From contig NC_081295.1 in the NCBI RefSeq assembly GCF_030435805.1, positions 123,851,501 to 123,915,500 of the forward strand: DNA of 64,000 bases, given 5' to 3'. The number at the start of each line of letters is the position of its first letter. Position 1 is the first letter of the stretch. Positions 21,655 to 33,400 of this stretch are shown here, one piece after another. Made by a program: the position numbers and the translations under genes. The notes beneath the pieces are model-generated. The model did no database searches. It was not told the DNA's origin and saw nothing but the letters and a program-made list of their open reading frames with translations. This stretch comes from Mustela lutreola (taxonomy: Eukaryota; Chordata; Mammalia; Carnivora; Mustelidae).

Positions 21655-24636
21655 TCACACTGTAAAAAAAAATCATGTACAAATTGAGGTCAGTCCCATA
21701 AGTGGGGACATCTCAGCAGCCCCCCTCATGCGCAAAGTGTCCCTAGTGCCCCAACCCTTCCCCATGTCAGGGTCTCCAGGGTCTCACCTTTAACAGCCGT
21801 GAGAGACACATCAGAGCCCTGGGCACTATCATCGCCTAGGGGAGAACAAACAGGACGTGGTCAGAGCCCACAGGAGAGGAGACTACAGGAGGAGCTATGG
21901 GGTGTGTGAGCTCCCCATGGGGTCCTGTCTACACTATCCCAGGGTCTCAGGGATCACCCCTCCATACGTACGTGCAGCATGAGAGTAGCCTGGTTTTTTC
22001 TCTCCTGTGGGGGAAAAATATCATGTCAGAGGCCTGGGACAGGGCTGGGCTATGAGATCCTAGAGGAAGCTCCCAGTCCTGGTTGTAAATAAAGTTTCCA
22101 GAATTGTAACAGAACACCGAGGACACGACAGAAAACATGAAAAATGAGGTGAGGAGTCACTGGGTCACTGGACTTGCTGGCATTCTGTCCTCAGCAGGGA
22201 CTTCCCTCTCTGTCCTGTGACTGCTGGGCATGAGGTCCCCATCATCAGAATTAACAAGATGAAAATGTGTCTTTCATTTTCACAAGTCTCTGCTACAGAG
22301 TGTGTGTTCATGATCTGCTCCAGAGCAGGCAATTCCATTTGTGAGGATGGTATTTCCCAGTAACAAGGCAGGACAGTCTGCTACCTAGGAGACTCCCCAG
22401 AGGGACAAGAAACCTCAGATCTCCCCACTCCATTCCTTACCTGAGCACTTCCTCCAGATCACAAATCCAAGCACTGCAATGACCACCAGGAGAGCCAGGA
22501 GACCCAGACCAGCAATGATCCACGTGATGAGGTTGGTAGATGGCTCTGGAAATGGAGAGAAGGAGAGGGGTATAGAGCTCTGGTAAGTGTCCTGGCTCTG
22601 CTGAAGTTCTCCAGAAGGACTTCTGCTTTCCTTATGAAGAGGCTCTACCCAAAACCCTCCTTACCCCATCTCAAGGTGACAGGCTTGGGCAGTCCCTCAT
22701 GCTGCACGTGGCATGTGTATCTCTGCTCCTGTCCAGAAGGCACCACCACAGCCACCCACTTCTGGAAGGTTCCATCTCCTGCAGGCCTGGTCTCTACAAG
22801 CTCTGTGTCCTGGGTCAGGTCCTCTCCATCTCGCTGCCAGGTCAGGGTGATCTCCGCAGGGTAGAAGTCCAAGGCCCAGCACCTCAGGGTGACATCACGG
22901 TGAGAGATGGGGTGGTGGGTCACGCGTGTATTGGGGGGTTCTGAGGAAGAGAATCAGAAAATCCACACTTGGGTTTGCCTTTATGGCCACTGAAACGGCA
23001 TTCATGTGACCATCCGGAGATGAACTGGGTATTGGTTCGGATGGAAGAAGCACAAAACCCAGTCATCAGCACAGCCCTTGGGATCTTCTAATCCTGGAAA
23101 GTTCTAGACTCAGGGAGAGCGTCCAGGATAGGAGGCTGTAGGTTTAAGGGAGAGCGTGTACTAATGGTCCTGAATGTGGCCGGGGTTGAATGACTCAAAA
23201 CACCCAGTCAGACCTCCAAAGATGTTTGTATTGGAGAAAAAGGCCTTGAGAGGTTCTGTCATGGTTTCCAGGGTGGCTGCCAGGGTCAAAGGGAACCGCT
23301 GATGGGTTATTGCAGGGATGGTCTCCACCTGTCTCCTAGGAGAGACTGGATTCCTCCACTGTCCTTTAGAGAAAAGCGGCCCTCTGGGTGAGTCACTCTC
23401 TAGTAGGAACCTGAACACCCAGGCGGAACTCCCTCTCCCCACCCGTGGGAGGGCGGTGTTTCCACACTGAGTCCATTTTCCCTTCCTGAGAAGCCAGCCA
23501 CAGGGGAGGGGAGATCAGGGAGGCCCCGCGGCCCCGGTACCTGCGCGCAGCAGCGTCTCCTTCCCGTTCTCCAGGTACCTGCGGAGCCACTCCACGCAGT
23601 CTCCCTCCAGGTAGTTCCTCTCATGCTCTGCCTCACCGGCCACCTCCCACTTGCGCCAGGAGATCTGCGCCGCCGCGTCCGCCACGGTCCAGGAGCGCAG
23701 GTCCTCGTTCAGGGCGAGGTAATCCGCGCCGTCGTAGGCTAACTGACTGTACCCGCGGAGGAGGCGCCCGTCGGGCCCCACGTCACAGCCGTACATGCGC
23801 TGGATGGTGTGAGACCCTGGCCCCGCCCCGACAGGCAGGGGGTTAAAGTCGAAAGAGAAAATAAAACAGCGTGAAAGTTCCCGCGGTTGTTCCCTGTTAG
23901 GGGTACTGGTGGGTCCCGCAGCCTCAGGGTGGCGCTCGGACCCCGACACCTGGATAGGCCCTGGGAGGAACGTGGGGATGGGGGTCGTGACCTGGACCCG
24001 GGCCCTGTCGCTCACCCGCCTCGCTCTGGTTGTAGTAGCCCCGCAGGGTGTTCAGGTTCACTCGGAAAGTCAGTGCGGTGTCCTTGAGGTTCCGGGTCTG
24101 CCGGTCCCAATACTCCGGCCTCTCCTGCTCCATCCATGGCGCCCGCGGCTCCATCCTCCGACTGGGAGAGTCGCTGTCGAACCGCACGAACTGCGTGTCG
24201 TCCACGTAGCCCACGGAGATGAAGCGGGGCTCCCCGCGGCCGGGCCGGGACACCGCGGTGTCGAAATACCTCAGGGAGTGGGAGCCTGCGGGCGCGGAGG
24301 GGCTGAGACCCGCCCGACCCTCCTCCCGGCGCGGGGCCCCGGGCCCAGGGCCCAGGTGGAGGCGGCCGGGAGGGTAATGGAAGGGGCACCGAGTGGGGAA
24401 GAGCAGGGCGGAGGCGGGGAGGGATGGGGGAGCACAGGCAGGGGTGGGGCCGGGGGGCTGGGGTCTGGGGCGGGGGCGGCGGAGAGGCGCCTTCCTCAAG
24501 GGTTCCGCGTCCCCGCCCGGGCGTCCCCTCGCTCCTGTCCCGCAGAGCCCTTTCCTCCCGCCCCGCACTCACCCGCCCAGGTCTCGGTCACGGCCAGCGC
24601 CCCCGACAGGAGCAGGAGAAGGACTGGGGACCCCAT
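21655..24636 (-). CDS. MHC class I heavy chain, complete eight-exon gene (358 residues)
   Basis: Presents peptides with beta-2 microglobulin to CD8 T cells at the cell surface. Coding exons on the minus strand: 24636-24573 (signal peptide [21 protein letters not shown]), 24285-24016 (alpha-1, 270 bp), 23816-23541 (alpha-2, 276 bp), 22940-22665 (alpha-3, 276 bp), 22545-22441 (transmembrane, 105 bp), 22004-21972 (33 bp), 21835-21788 (48 bp) and 21659-21655 (last valine and TGA). All introns have GT/AG ends and phase 1 junctions, and the 1077-bp frame is open. Mature-protein landmarks: Y7, Y59, Y84, N86-Q-S glycosylation site, disulphide C101-C164, K146, W147, Y159, Y171, Ig-fold C203-C259 and Q226 of the CD8 loop. 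Position 143 is serine instead of the usual threonine, and ALDFYPAE has D where G is usual. The tail has GYSHAA and [10 protein letters not shown]. The groove residues suggest a classical-type gene. The locus name is unknown. Confidence 0.96.
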
Positions 24637-24744
24637 GGTCCAGACCCTCAGGGTCTGAGGAGCAACTGGGTCTCCGCGGGTCTGGGGAGGACTTCAGAAC
24701 CCGGAACCGGTGTTCCGCTGACTGACTTCGACGGAAACCTGACG

Positions 24745-24785
24745 CCCAATGGGAGTGCGAATTGGGACCGCATCACGAGTATCCA
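24745..24785 (-). promoter_or_regulatory. SXY-type module of class I promoter
   Basis: Minus strand: GGATACTCGTGATGCGG (X1/X2-like, CRE half-site) at about 24767-24784, then CTCCCATTGG (Y box, inverted CCAAT) at about 24746-24755. In other mammals this binds RFX, CREB/ATF and NF-Y, the platform for NLRC5. Confidence 0.75.
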
Positions 24786-24816
24786 GGCAAGAGGAGGTGA
24801 CACAGGTTGTGAGAGG

Positions 24817-24829
24817 GAGAAGTGAAACC
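24817..24829 (-). promoter_or_regulatory. Interferon-stimulated response element
   Basis: Minus strand GGTTTCACTTCTC, one base different from the HLA AGTTTCACTTCT ISRE at the equivalent place. Confidence 0.85.
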
Positions 24830-24838
24830 CGCGGAGAA

Positions 24839-24851
24839 GGGGACTCCCCAG
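24839..24851 (-). promoter_or_regulatory. Enhancer A (NF-kB site)
   Basis: Minus strand TGGGGAGTCCCC, a palindromic kappa-B site just upstream of the ISRE, as in other class I promoters. Confidence 0.85.
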
Positions 24852-25142
24852 CATTGGGCTTCCAGGCCCCACACAGGGTGCTAGGGCCTGAGACCTTGAG
24901 AGGCAGGTACAGGGACCTCGGCCTTTACATTGACCCCTCACCTACTGCTCGGGGTGCTCTCTGTCACATTGTCTCCTTGAGTCATGGCCCAGGAGCTGTG
25001 TCAGTGATTCTGAAACATTTTGTTAGAAGGTTATCTTTACAGTCTCACAGATTACTGAGGACCCCAACGATAATTTTGCGAATGTAGGTTATAGCTATCA
25101 ATATTGATCATAGTAGGGAAAAGGCTGTTTAAAAAAATTTAC

Positions 25143-25325
25143 CAGGGCGCCTGGGTGGTTCAGTCAGCTAAGGGAGCAACTCCTTATTTCAGGTGATGAG
25201 ATCAAGCCACACCTCGGTCTCAGGGCTGACCTTGGAGCCCGCTTAAGATTCTCTCCTCCCTCAGCCCCTCTCTGCTCACTCTGTATCTCTAAGAAAGTGC
25301 AAATAATAATAATAATAATAATTCG
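25143..25325 (+). mobile_element. CAN-SINE, plus strand
   Basis: GGGCGCCTGGGTGGTTCAGT head, a degraded middle, and an AAT trinucleotide tail (AATAATAATAATAATAATAA). Confidence 0.92.
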
Positions 25326-26315
25326 CTTAGAATCATATTAATAACCCATGGCATGAAAACAGCAATGCTGTTTTTATGAAAAATTAGTTCCCCCAAATTA
25401 ACAGGGTAGTGAGAAGAGTTGGATTTGTTATACTTTGCATTTTTGTAAATCTTTTTCTTAACTACCTGAACCACTAGATGTTCAGATTTGCTTCTTTCTG
25501 CATTTATTGCATTGCTTTGAGTGAAGTATATGAAAAACATTTACAGCCTTGCACAGAGATAGGAGAACAGTAGGTTTCATAACCTTTTCAGATATTCAGC
25601 TTTGATACTATATTCACACTACATAAGTTGTACTTTCTCTAAGGTTATTGGTGAAGTGGCACCTGAACAGTATCATTGGCTATTTCCTTTTCTTTTACAT
25701 TAAAATCCACAGGTCCATCTTGTGCACTGAATGGATCTTGTACTAACGCATGAATTTTTTTTTAAGTAATGTGTTGTTTCACTAAAATCTTAAAGGTGTT
25801 TCAGTGTTGAAACTGAAAAGAATTATTGGAAAGTCACATTTGTTTTAATATTACCACAAATCCCAACAGAAAAATTTGTCAGTAGTGAGAACCTGTCAGG
25901 TTTGTTGGTGGATCACAGGTTTTCCAAAATTGAGAGCTTATATTTGATCAAGGCAACAAGTATTCTCAGCTGTCCTGTGTGAGTTGATTCATGAATGGAT
26001 ACATTCCTGTTCATTTTCCAGAAACTGCCTGTCAAATTGCCCAGTCTAAATAATACAAGTTTCTATGTCATCCATTCCTTCAGGTAAAAATGACATTGTG
26101 TAGAGAAAAAAAAAAAAAATGAAACCACTTAATCAGTTAAGTTCATACAAATTTCATACAAATTATTTACCTTGGAGCTTAGGGATGTGGCAGACTGCTA
26201 CTGCCCATCTCACATATCATGTAAGACATGTTTAAAAATGGATTTGAGAATAACTTAGTAAAGATAATAATTTTTGATGATTCAACTGGGATGTTTAATG
26301 TGATGTTAGCTTCTT
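25326..26315. other. Unassigned AT-rich sequence
   Basis: No gene recognised. An A run of 14 lies at about 26106-26119. It may be old repeat, but I see no signature. Confidence 0.35.
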
Positions 26316-27265
26316 TTTGTTTTCCACTGAGTCATTTTATTTACATGTATGTATTACATCCCTAGAAAAAGAGTCTCAGGGTTTTCCCTTGTGTGTGTTT
26401 TTGTCTTGCTTCTTCAGGGTCCATGATGCCAGCTGAGGTTGTCAGTTCAAAGAAACCAAACTGGAGGAAAGGGAAGATTTTTCTGCCATTTTGGTAGATC
26501 TTTGAACTGTACATCAAATCTGGGGCTGACTGCTCCACACGTGTTTAACTTGTCCTTGAGGTTCCCAAAAAGGTTTCCATCTCGGTGATCAGTAGTGATT
26601 TCAAATTCCCAATGTAACCGTGCTTCATATTTTGGGTTGGTGAGCACCAGGTGCCTCCCCCAGGCTTTAAGCTCCGGCCCAGCAACCACCTCCGGACACC
26701 CTCCATGGGCTGTGGATCTGTCCTCTCAGTTACCTGCTGCCCCACGTCTTCACCCTTAATGGAGACTTTGAACCCTTGGTGTTTCTAGTTCCTCATCACT
26801 TAACTGTCTTTTAACCTGGAAAAGTGAAATATGTTACATAGAAAACGAAGTTGAGATTTATGGTTCCATCAGCCCAATTACGGTGTCCCTCTAAACTGTT
26901 CTGGAAAGGCACAGTCAGGTTGAAGATTTTCTGGGAAGAGCTCTGTGGGGTTTCATGCCTTTCTTTGGGGCTTGGGGATCTCCCTTCAGTGTGTCTTGTG
27001 CTTTCCATGGCTTTGCAGGGGAATCCTAGGAGGCCCCACATAGGTCAGTGCACTGTACGTATTGGGTACAGAAATGAGTAAATGGTTGGAAGCACCAGAA
27101 AAAAAAAAAACCAAAGAAACAAAAAACAAAAACAAAACCATGCTTTGTCATCACAGTTAGAAACTGGGCAATGACTTTGGAGCATGGACTAATAAGACTT
27201 GACTTTTGCCTCTGTTCTAGGCATAGTGACTGCTCTGGAGAGCATCTGCCAAGATATTCATGTGA
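26316..27265 (-). pseudogene. RPS15A: RPS15A processed pseudogene split by a later insertion
   Basis: RPS15A is a small-subunit ribosomal protein of 130 residues. The 5' half lies at about 27139-27265 (minus): MNILADALQSS, then text matching KRGKRQVLI, PCSKVI and FLTVM. The 3' half lies at about 26316-26633: [49 protein letters not shown] and [12 protein letters not shown] followed by the stop. It ends with an A-rich tail (GGAAAACAAAAAGAAG on the minus strand). No introns remain. Stops and frameshifts are present. The intervening 504 bp form a separate insertion on the other strand. Confidence 0.92.
26634..27137 (+). mobile_element. Polyadenylated retro-insertion nested in RPS15A pseudogene, source unknown
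   Basis: Starts after the duplicated target and ends with an A-rich tail at about 27099-27137 (GGAAGCACCAG then A13 and AAC/AAAAC repeats). The RPS15A bases around CATGCTTTGTCAT / CGTGCTTCATATT appear on both sides, a diverged target-site duplication of about 13-16 bp. The body is not a SINE or L1 that I recognise, and it has no long open frame. It is probably a retrocopy of some other transcript made by L1 machinery. Confidence 0.65.
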
Positions 27266-29845
27266 CTGTTAAGGTGGATCAGAAAGTTGGCCGAAAGAGT
27301 GTTTTTGTTTTTTTTATGAAAGCAAGTAATGGTGAAGAATAACAATTGCCTTGTGGACCCATCACCTCCATTCTTGTTAAGTTTTACCTCAGTGCGAGTG
27401 TCAACATGGTGAAAATGTCTAAGTGGTGTTATAACAGTTTTAACCTTGTGGATTCTGTGAAAGGGCCTCAGTGACTTCAGGTGTTCCCCAGAACACACTT
27501 TGAGAACGGCTGCTCTGAACAACCCTGGGAGAGTCTCCCACCGACCCTGCCCTGGCCTCCTCCTCACTCAGCAGAATCCTTTTCCCTGAGATGCACTTCC
27601 TGCCTCTGAAAACTGAGCTCTGACTTTAGCCCCTGAGTGCATCTAGAAGAGACCTCACCTCCTGAAAATGTGATGGCAAAGAGGGTCCCCAGTCTGGGAA
27701 GGGAAGTAGAGGACAGGGATTTCCCTTTTGTAACTGGGGACAGTTTGCCCCTGAAGGCACCAGACCCAGGCATAATCGACTTTGATTTTGTGACATATCA
27801 GCTTCATATGTGTTCAAATCCCAGACAGAAATCTGGTGTCATCTGTAAGAGAAATCATGTTGGTCTTTTCACTTTACATGTGTCTCATGCATCTGACTTG
27901 AGACTCACCAAGTATGGAGAGCAGTACCACCCAATACTACAGTCTATGCGGAAGCAATTGTTCTGTATCCACACTGTCCAATATGGTGGCCACAAGATAC
28001 ATGTGGTTCCTGAGATGCAGGTGGCACTTGAAATGGGGCTGGTGTGCTGAGCAGTTGCATTTTTAATTGTTTTAAGTTAGTAGGAATTTAAGTAGCCATA
28101 GTGGCTCATAGCTACTATTCAGACAGTATGTACCTAAAACACTCTTAGCTGTCAGGATCCTCCTCAAAGAAGATACTGTGTGACTCATAGGTGTATGTGT
28201 ATTAAACTTGCCTTTAAATGGAAGTTATGAAGTTGTCTATGTTGGTCTGAGACATAGCCTTAAGAGACAGCATGAAAGTTTAATTAACTTGCATTATAAC
28301 AGCTAAAGTGTGCAGACATTAACCAAAACATAATGTATCACATCAAGGTCATATAAGTGTTGAAAAAAGCCCATTACTGGAGCTAACTGATGTCTCTATT
28401 ACTTTGGCTGTCGTCTTGGTGTTGTTTGCATTCAGCTGGTAAACATAAGCAGGCATATAAGTCTTCATTGAGCCCAAATGAGAGGATTTATTGAACACAC
28501 ATATATCAGATACCTCGTAGGCGCTGTACATACTTGTAAAAATCATAAAGCAGAAGATGGACATCTTAGATTCCACCACCTTAGAAACTTTATGTGTTCT
28601 CCTCCCCATACTTTTACCCAAATTCAGACAATTCTCTACATTTCCCTTCTCCTTCAAAACCCTCTGCTCTTCATTTCCACTGAGGGGAAAATATACATGA
28701 AATGTTTACAAGGGTGGGATGAAGAATTCTCTAAGCATGGCCTAATGATGAAAACCCATAAAGAAGAACATGAAATTTCGGCATGTGATCCACACACTCA
28801 CAAAGATACAAACACATGTCCATGATCAAAGTAAAAAACAGAAAAACAATATTCACAGAAAAAGGGTAACATGGTTCAATATTGTTGAGCCCAAGACCAC
28901 TAGGAGGACCTGTGAGCATTCAAGTTGGATCTATTACCTATTGCAGTGAGAGAGAACACACCCCTTTGGGGGCCATGGGACATCTTAATTAATGAAGGTG
29001 TTAGAACCTGTGGGACATGGGCTTTGGATGGGAGTTTTGGAGAGGATCCATGGATGTGGGGTCCACTCCCAACTGCATGTTGTCAGGATGTGTACACAAA
29101 TCCTATGGCTGAGCATCTCGGTGAGTCCGCTCTCCAGGCAGGCCAGACCAGAGTGAGGAGAGAGCAGTCATGGTAAAGAAGCAGCAGTTGCTCACACTGG
29201 CTGACACAGGGAGGTGTATGTTATTCTGTGGGTTGTTTAGTGCCTTGTTTTGTCTGTAATGACACAAAGTGAAGTTGTGGTTTCAGAGTGTCCTTGTCTG
29301 ATGCTGATGTTTTGTGAGGTGACTGACTTATGTCCCACAGGAGAGGAATATGGCCAAATGGACATTCACCAGCTTCTGACCACTGAGTCCAACTGTCAGT
29401 GTCAGACCAGCTTCTGCTATTGGGGGCTGCTGGCTCTTCTCTCTTCAATTCCATATTTTAAAATAGGCACAACCTATTGAAAACACAATTATAGAATTGG
29501 TGTTTCAATAACTTTGGGTAAATACCCAAGAATGGAATTGTTAGATTATATGGCAGATCACTATGTTGTACACCTAAAAGGCATGGAATATTGTGGGTCA
29601 ACTGTACTCACATAATAAAAGAGAAAATGAAAGAAAAAGGAATTAAATAATTACAAGACAATTTGGAAAGGACGAAATGAAATATCAAACAAGTATATTG
29701 TAATAAGTAAACAAAAACAAAAATGAGAATGTGCACTAAGAAATGGGAATAGAACTTAGAATATATGAACTTAACACAGATGAAAGTAACTGATGAGAGT
29801 GCCCCATAGAAGGGTCAGTAAAACACACCATCCTAAAGTTGATGG
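27266..29845. other. Unassigned spacer sequence
   Basis: No gene recognised. Reading frames of up to 137 codons (for example 27637-28050) have no known domain. Segments such as TTTGAGAACGGCTGCTCTGA suggest ancient repeats. Confidence 0.35.
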
Positions 29846-30045
29846 GAAGGTCGCCTAGATGGCTCAGTCAGTTAACAGACTCACGTGTGATTCTGACTTA
29901 GGGCATGATCATTTGGGTCATGAGATCCAGCCCTAAGTAGGGCTCTGCACTCAGCAGGGAATCTGTTTGAGATTCTCTCTGTCTGCCCCTCCACCCACTC
30001 ATACTCTCTCTCAAATAAATAAATAAATCTTAATAAAAAATAAAT
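29846..30045 (+). mobile_element. Old CAN-SINE, plus strand
   Basis: Degraded head GGTCGCCTAGATGGCTCAGT, TCAGCAGGGAATCTGTTTGA, and tail CTCAAATAAATAAATAAATC. Confidence 0.9.
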
Positions 30046-30299
30046 AAATGTTGATGGGAGTGAACACTGGTATATAGTTTTTAATGGGTGTTTTTGAAAA
30101 ATATCTCCATAATTTAAATGCGCTTATATTGTGACACATACATATTCTTTTAGGAGATTATCCTAAGGAGTTAATCACACATGTTTTTGAAAGCATATTT
30201 TCAAGAACGTTTCTTGAATTGTGGTTTAAGAAAACAAAGAATAAAACTTATGTAAGTATTATAATCAATATGATAATTGTGAGTATAAATAGTGGAACA

Positions 30300-30470
30300 C
30301 TTAACATGTCTTGGGGATTATCATCATGTGTTTTACACAGAGTGTCAAACTTCATCATGAAATAAAACTCATGAGGCACCCCATAGGGGATCCCTTTGTA
30401 CAGACAGGCAAGAGAGGACTTGGAGAAAAGGAGGTGGTAGAGGCAGGGTTCAGCCCAGAAAGTTTGCTCT
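30300..30470. repeat. MIR-like ancient SINE
   Basis: GTGTTTTACACAGAGTGTCA, ATAAAACTCATGAGGCACCC and GGTAGAGGCAGGGTTCAGCC resemble the MIR core and its tail. Weak match. Confidence 0.35.
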
Positions 30471-33400
30471 CAGAGGCCTTGCTGACTTGTCTTTTACTGT
30501 TAGCTATCCTTCAGAAGGGGTTTGATGTGCACTCCATGCTAGCAAGCTGTTCCAATGTTCCAGAATGTTCTGTGATGGGAGGATGCTGGACTCAGAGCCT
30601 AGGAGGACATTAACAAGCAATATGACTCAGCTGTTCAAAGCACACTAAAGTCCATCATCCAGTGGATATCTCGAGGCCTCCAGGAGCTTAGGATCAGCTG
30701 ACCTCTGGAGTTACAGCACAGAGTAACAGCAAGAGTGACACCCTGGTCACAGGACACTGGCAGAGTCATGTGGGAGATGGGCATGGAGCAAAAATGACAG
30801 AAGGCAATGTAAGTCGCTCCTGAGATGAGTGCTATGTGGAGAAAGGTCATGATATCATGAAAGCAGAATCCAGGAGACCTAGCAGGTCCCCTACCACTAG
30901 CATCAGTCTCATCTATAGGATGCACCAGGCATATGGGTATGAAGCAAAAACACAACTCCACACAGTGCTGTACAATCATAGAGCAGGAGAGAGCTGTGGG
31001 GAAATAATAATATGACCATAGGAATGAATAATTGAGTGGATACACTGGATGATTACAGTTGTCCTTCCCCAAAGCCATACAATCAGGAGGGTGATGGCAA
31101 CAGGAGAGAAGACCTCTTTGTTTCTTAATCAAGTGATTCCAACAAGTTAATAATAATTGTTTTATAAAGAATGGAGATAGGAAATGATGAAAAACAATTT
31201 CAGGAATATTTCTTCAATTTCACAGGGAAAGACCTACCCAAATTCTTACCTAGAGGAGAGGAGACCCACACCAGGACACATCACAGTGAAATGTCACAAG
31301 GAGGATGGAAGGGCAAACACCCTGAAGACTCCAAGAGGCAACACAGGCCTATGGGCTGGAAGACATGAGACAAGGCCCCCAAATCCTGAGGACAACTCTG
31401 TCCAGCACAAAGTCTCTGTCACGTCACCATGTGACTCAGGGTGAGGGCAGCCTAAAGTCTCCTCAGATGTGAGGGTTTCTGTTCTACTTTCCATGTTTCC
31501 TTCTACAGGATACCAGTAGGGAACAAGGGACAAAAGATGGAGAAAACTAAACAAGGGGAGCATGTGGGATCCCAGCAACAGGGAGCCAGCAGGAGAGAGG
31601 CCAAGTGCCCCTGGTAGGTGCTTCAGGGGGTCTGGGTGTCAGCCCTACACCAGGGGTGTAGGCATCCCTTCCCCATGGGGCAGGGCTGAAGACTGCAGGC
31701 CAGGCGGCTGCACAGACATGAAATGGGAGAAGATTGGATTGGCTCAAATATGTCCATGAAGATTTACCCAATAGGATGGGGTGAGGGAAGGATTTAAAGG
31801 AGCACAGTAGAAACTGAGCAAATGATGGTATAAGATAGTTATTTACTCCAGGGAAAATAAAAAGTTGATTCAGGAAGGAAATCATAATCATAGTCTATGA
31901 AAAGCTCAGTTGTGACTAACATTTCATGATCATAATCATGCAAACACTGCACATTGAGCTCATCAAAATTATCAAATAATTATATGGGGCAGATGAGAGA
32001 GTGTGAAAGAGGCGCCAATTCAGTCAAGATGACACATAAACCTGAAGACCAGAGAAAGAGTCTGAGAAGCAGGCTACTTAGAGGCACAGAAGCAGTAATC
32101 AGAGAATCAGCTAGAAGAACTAATGCAGGTGGTCTCTGAGATTCAGGAAATAGGGACATGGAAGCTTTGGGACATCTGTCTTAAAATCAAGGACTGTAAA
32201 ACTGTTCCTCTATCCATTTGCTATAAAGACAACATGGTGGATGAGGTGATGGGTCAGGATGAGTTCTACACAGAAGTCATAGAGATGGGGCAGGAGTTGG
32301 AGGACTCATGGGTGAAAATGCTGGTTTTTTATGGGATGATTTTGTTTTGATTAATTTTGTTTCCTGTTGCTGAATGGGAGTCATCCCCACATGTTTCTAG
32401 GAGGAATGGCTGAACCAGAAAAGAGGGGGAAGTGCATGATACAGGTGAGTGAGGGGCCATGTGTGCCCACATGGAAGGGGAGCCTGAGACAGGAAGACCC
32501 TTCCCCCATCACTGCTTAGAAGGTGAGGACACAGGTGCAGAGGTGGGGTGAGGGGTGGGGAGAGTGTGCAGTTCTCACCTGAGTCTTTCTTTTCTGAGTG
32601 AGAAAGAAATGACTAGGGAAATGGCATCCAGATAAAGCAGGGCTGGAGCCCCTTGAGCTCTGTGCTCTTCACTTTATAGAGACAGACTTCTAGCATTAGG
32701 AGGACATATAAGAGACTAGAAGCAAATGCAACAAATAGCTCAGGTATAAAGACTACCATCCTTTTTATCTTGTCATTTATCATCTTATCAATTTATAATT
32801 TTTCTGCAGTGAATATATGTGACACTCTGTATTGTTCATCATCATACACATCAGAATCAGAATGTAAATGTTTTATTTATACTTTAAAAGGGAAAGAGAT
32901 GGTAAGAAAGAGCAGCTCAGGGCACAGAGCTGAAAGGTCTGGGCCTGCCTGTCTGCACTCTGTGCAGGGGACTCACAGAGCCTTTGCTCCATGTTTCAGG
33001 ACCCTGCTCTCTGGGGGGCCAAGTAGGGTCTTTCCCCTCTTTCTGGGGTGTGCTCATTAACTCATTTATTACTGTCTTGTGAACCTTAGTGCTTTCTAGA
33101 TGATGGTTTTTCCAAGTTACATGACATTTCAAGCTATTTCAGTGGGAGAATTTGTCCATACAATCCAGCCCACATGCTTTGGAAATGGAAATTTGAGGTA
33201 AAATAGTTCAGTGAAAAGATGATTGGTCCTAAAGGGGAAGATCAGAACCTGATCATTCATGGTCTGAGGATGATATGTCAGTTATTTGCTATTTTACAGT
33301 ACTTTATTTTTAGAAACATTATTCATACACATACAAGATAATTCAATAGATATTCAAAAATATACAAAAATAAGGAAGTTACGTAGTAACCCCTCATTCC

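Larger units (their letters stand above)
757..24600 (+). repeat. Left arm of a large inverted duplication
   Basis: Reading 757 onward matches the reverse complement of 64000 backward with few changes: both begin TGCCATGACC and continue collinearly. Matches recur at 2.9 kb (61.5 kb), 4.6 kb (60.3 kb), 8.0-9.3 kb (56.8-55.5 kb), 18.6-19.4 kb (54.8-53.65 kb) and 21.1-21.3 kb (51.85-51.6 kb), ending at the class I first exon. The left arm is longer (about 23.8 kb against 13 kb). It contains extra insertions (BNIP3L, TWF1, L1 and SINEs) and a tandem repeat of a roughly 1-kb block, while the right arm lost most of its class I gene. The inner limit near exon 1 is inferred. Confidence 0.88.
23500..24830. 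other. CpG-rich island over class I exons 1-3 and promoter
   Basis: Strongly CG-rich with dense CG dinucleotides compared with the AT-rich flanks. It covers the promoter, exons 1 to 3 and introns 1 and 2, as is usual for class I genes. Confidence 0.8.
24637..24855 (-). promoter_or_regulatory. Class I promoter
   Basis: Read on the minus strand the order is enhancer A, ISRE, an SXY module and a weak TATA-like TTCTGAAGTCC before the start codon. The same order and near-identical boxes are known from HLA class I promoters. The CCAAT box usually found near the TATA is not clear here (AGTCAGTCAG instead). The layout predicts NF-kB, interferon and NLRC5/RFX-CREB-NFY control. Confidence 0.88.

Noticed and set aside
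23909-24658. Long plus-strand frames (up to 249 codons) over the class I gene
   Set aside because: They are antisense shadows of GC-rich class I exons 1-3 and their introns; the minus-strand exon structure explains the sequence.
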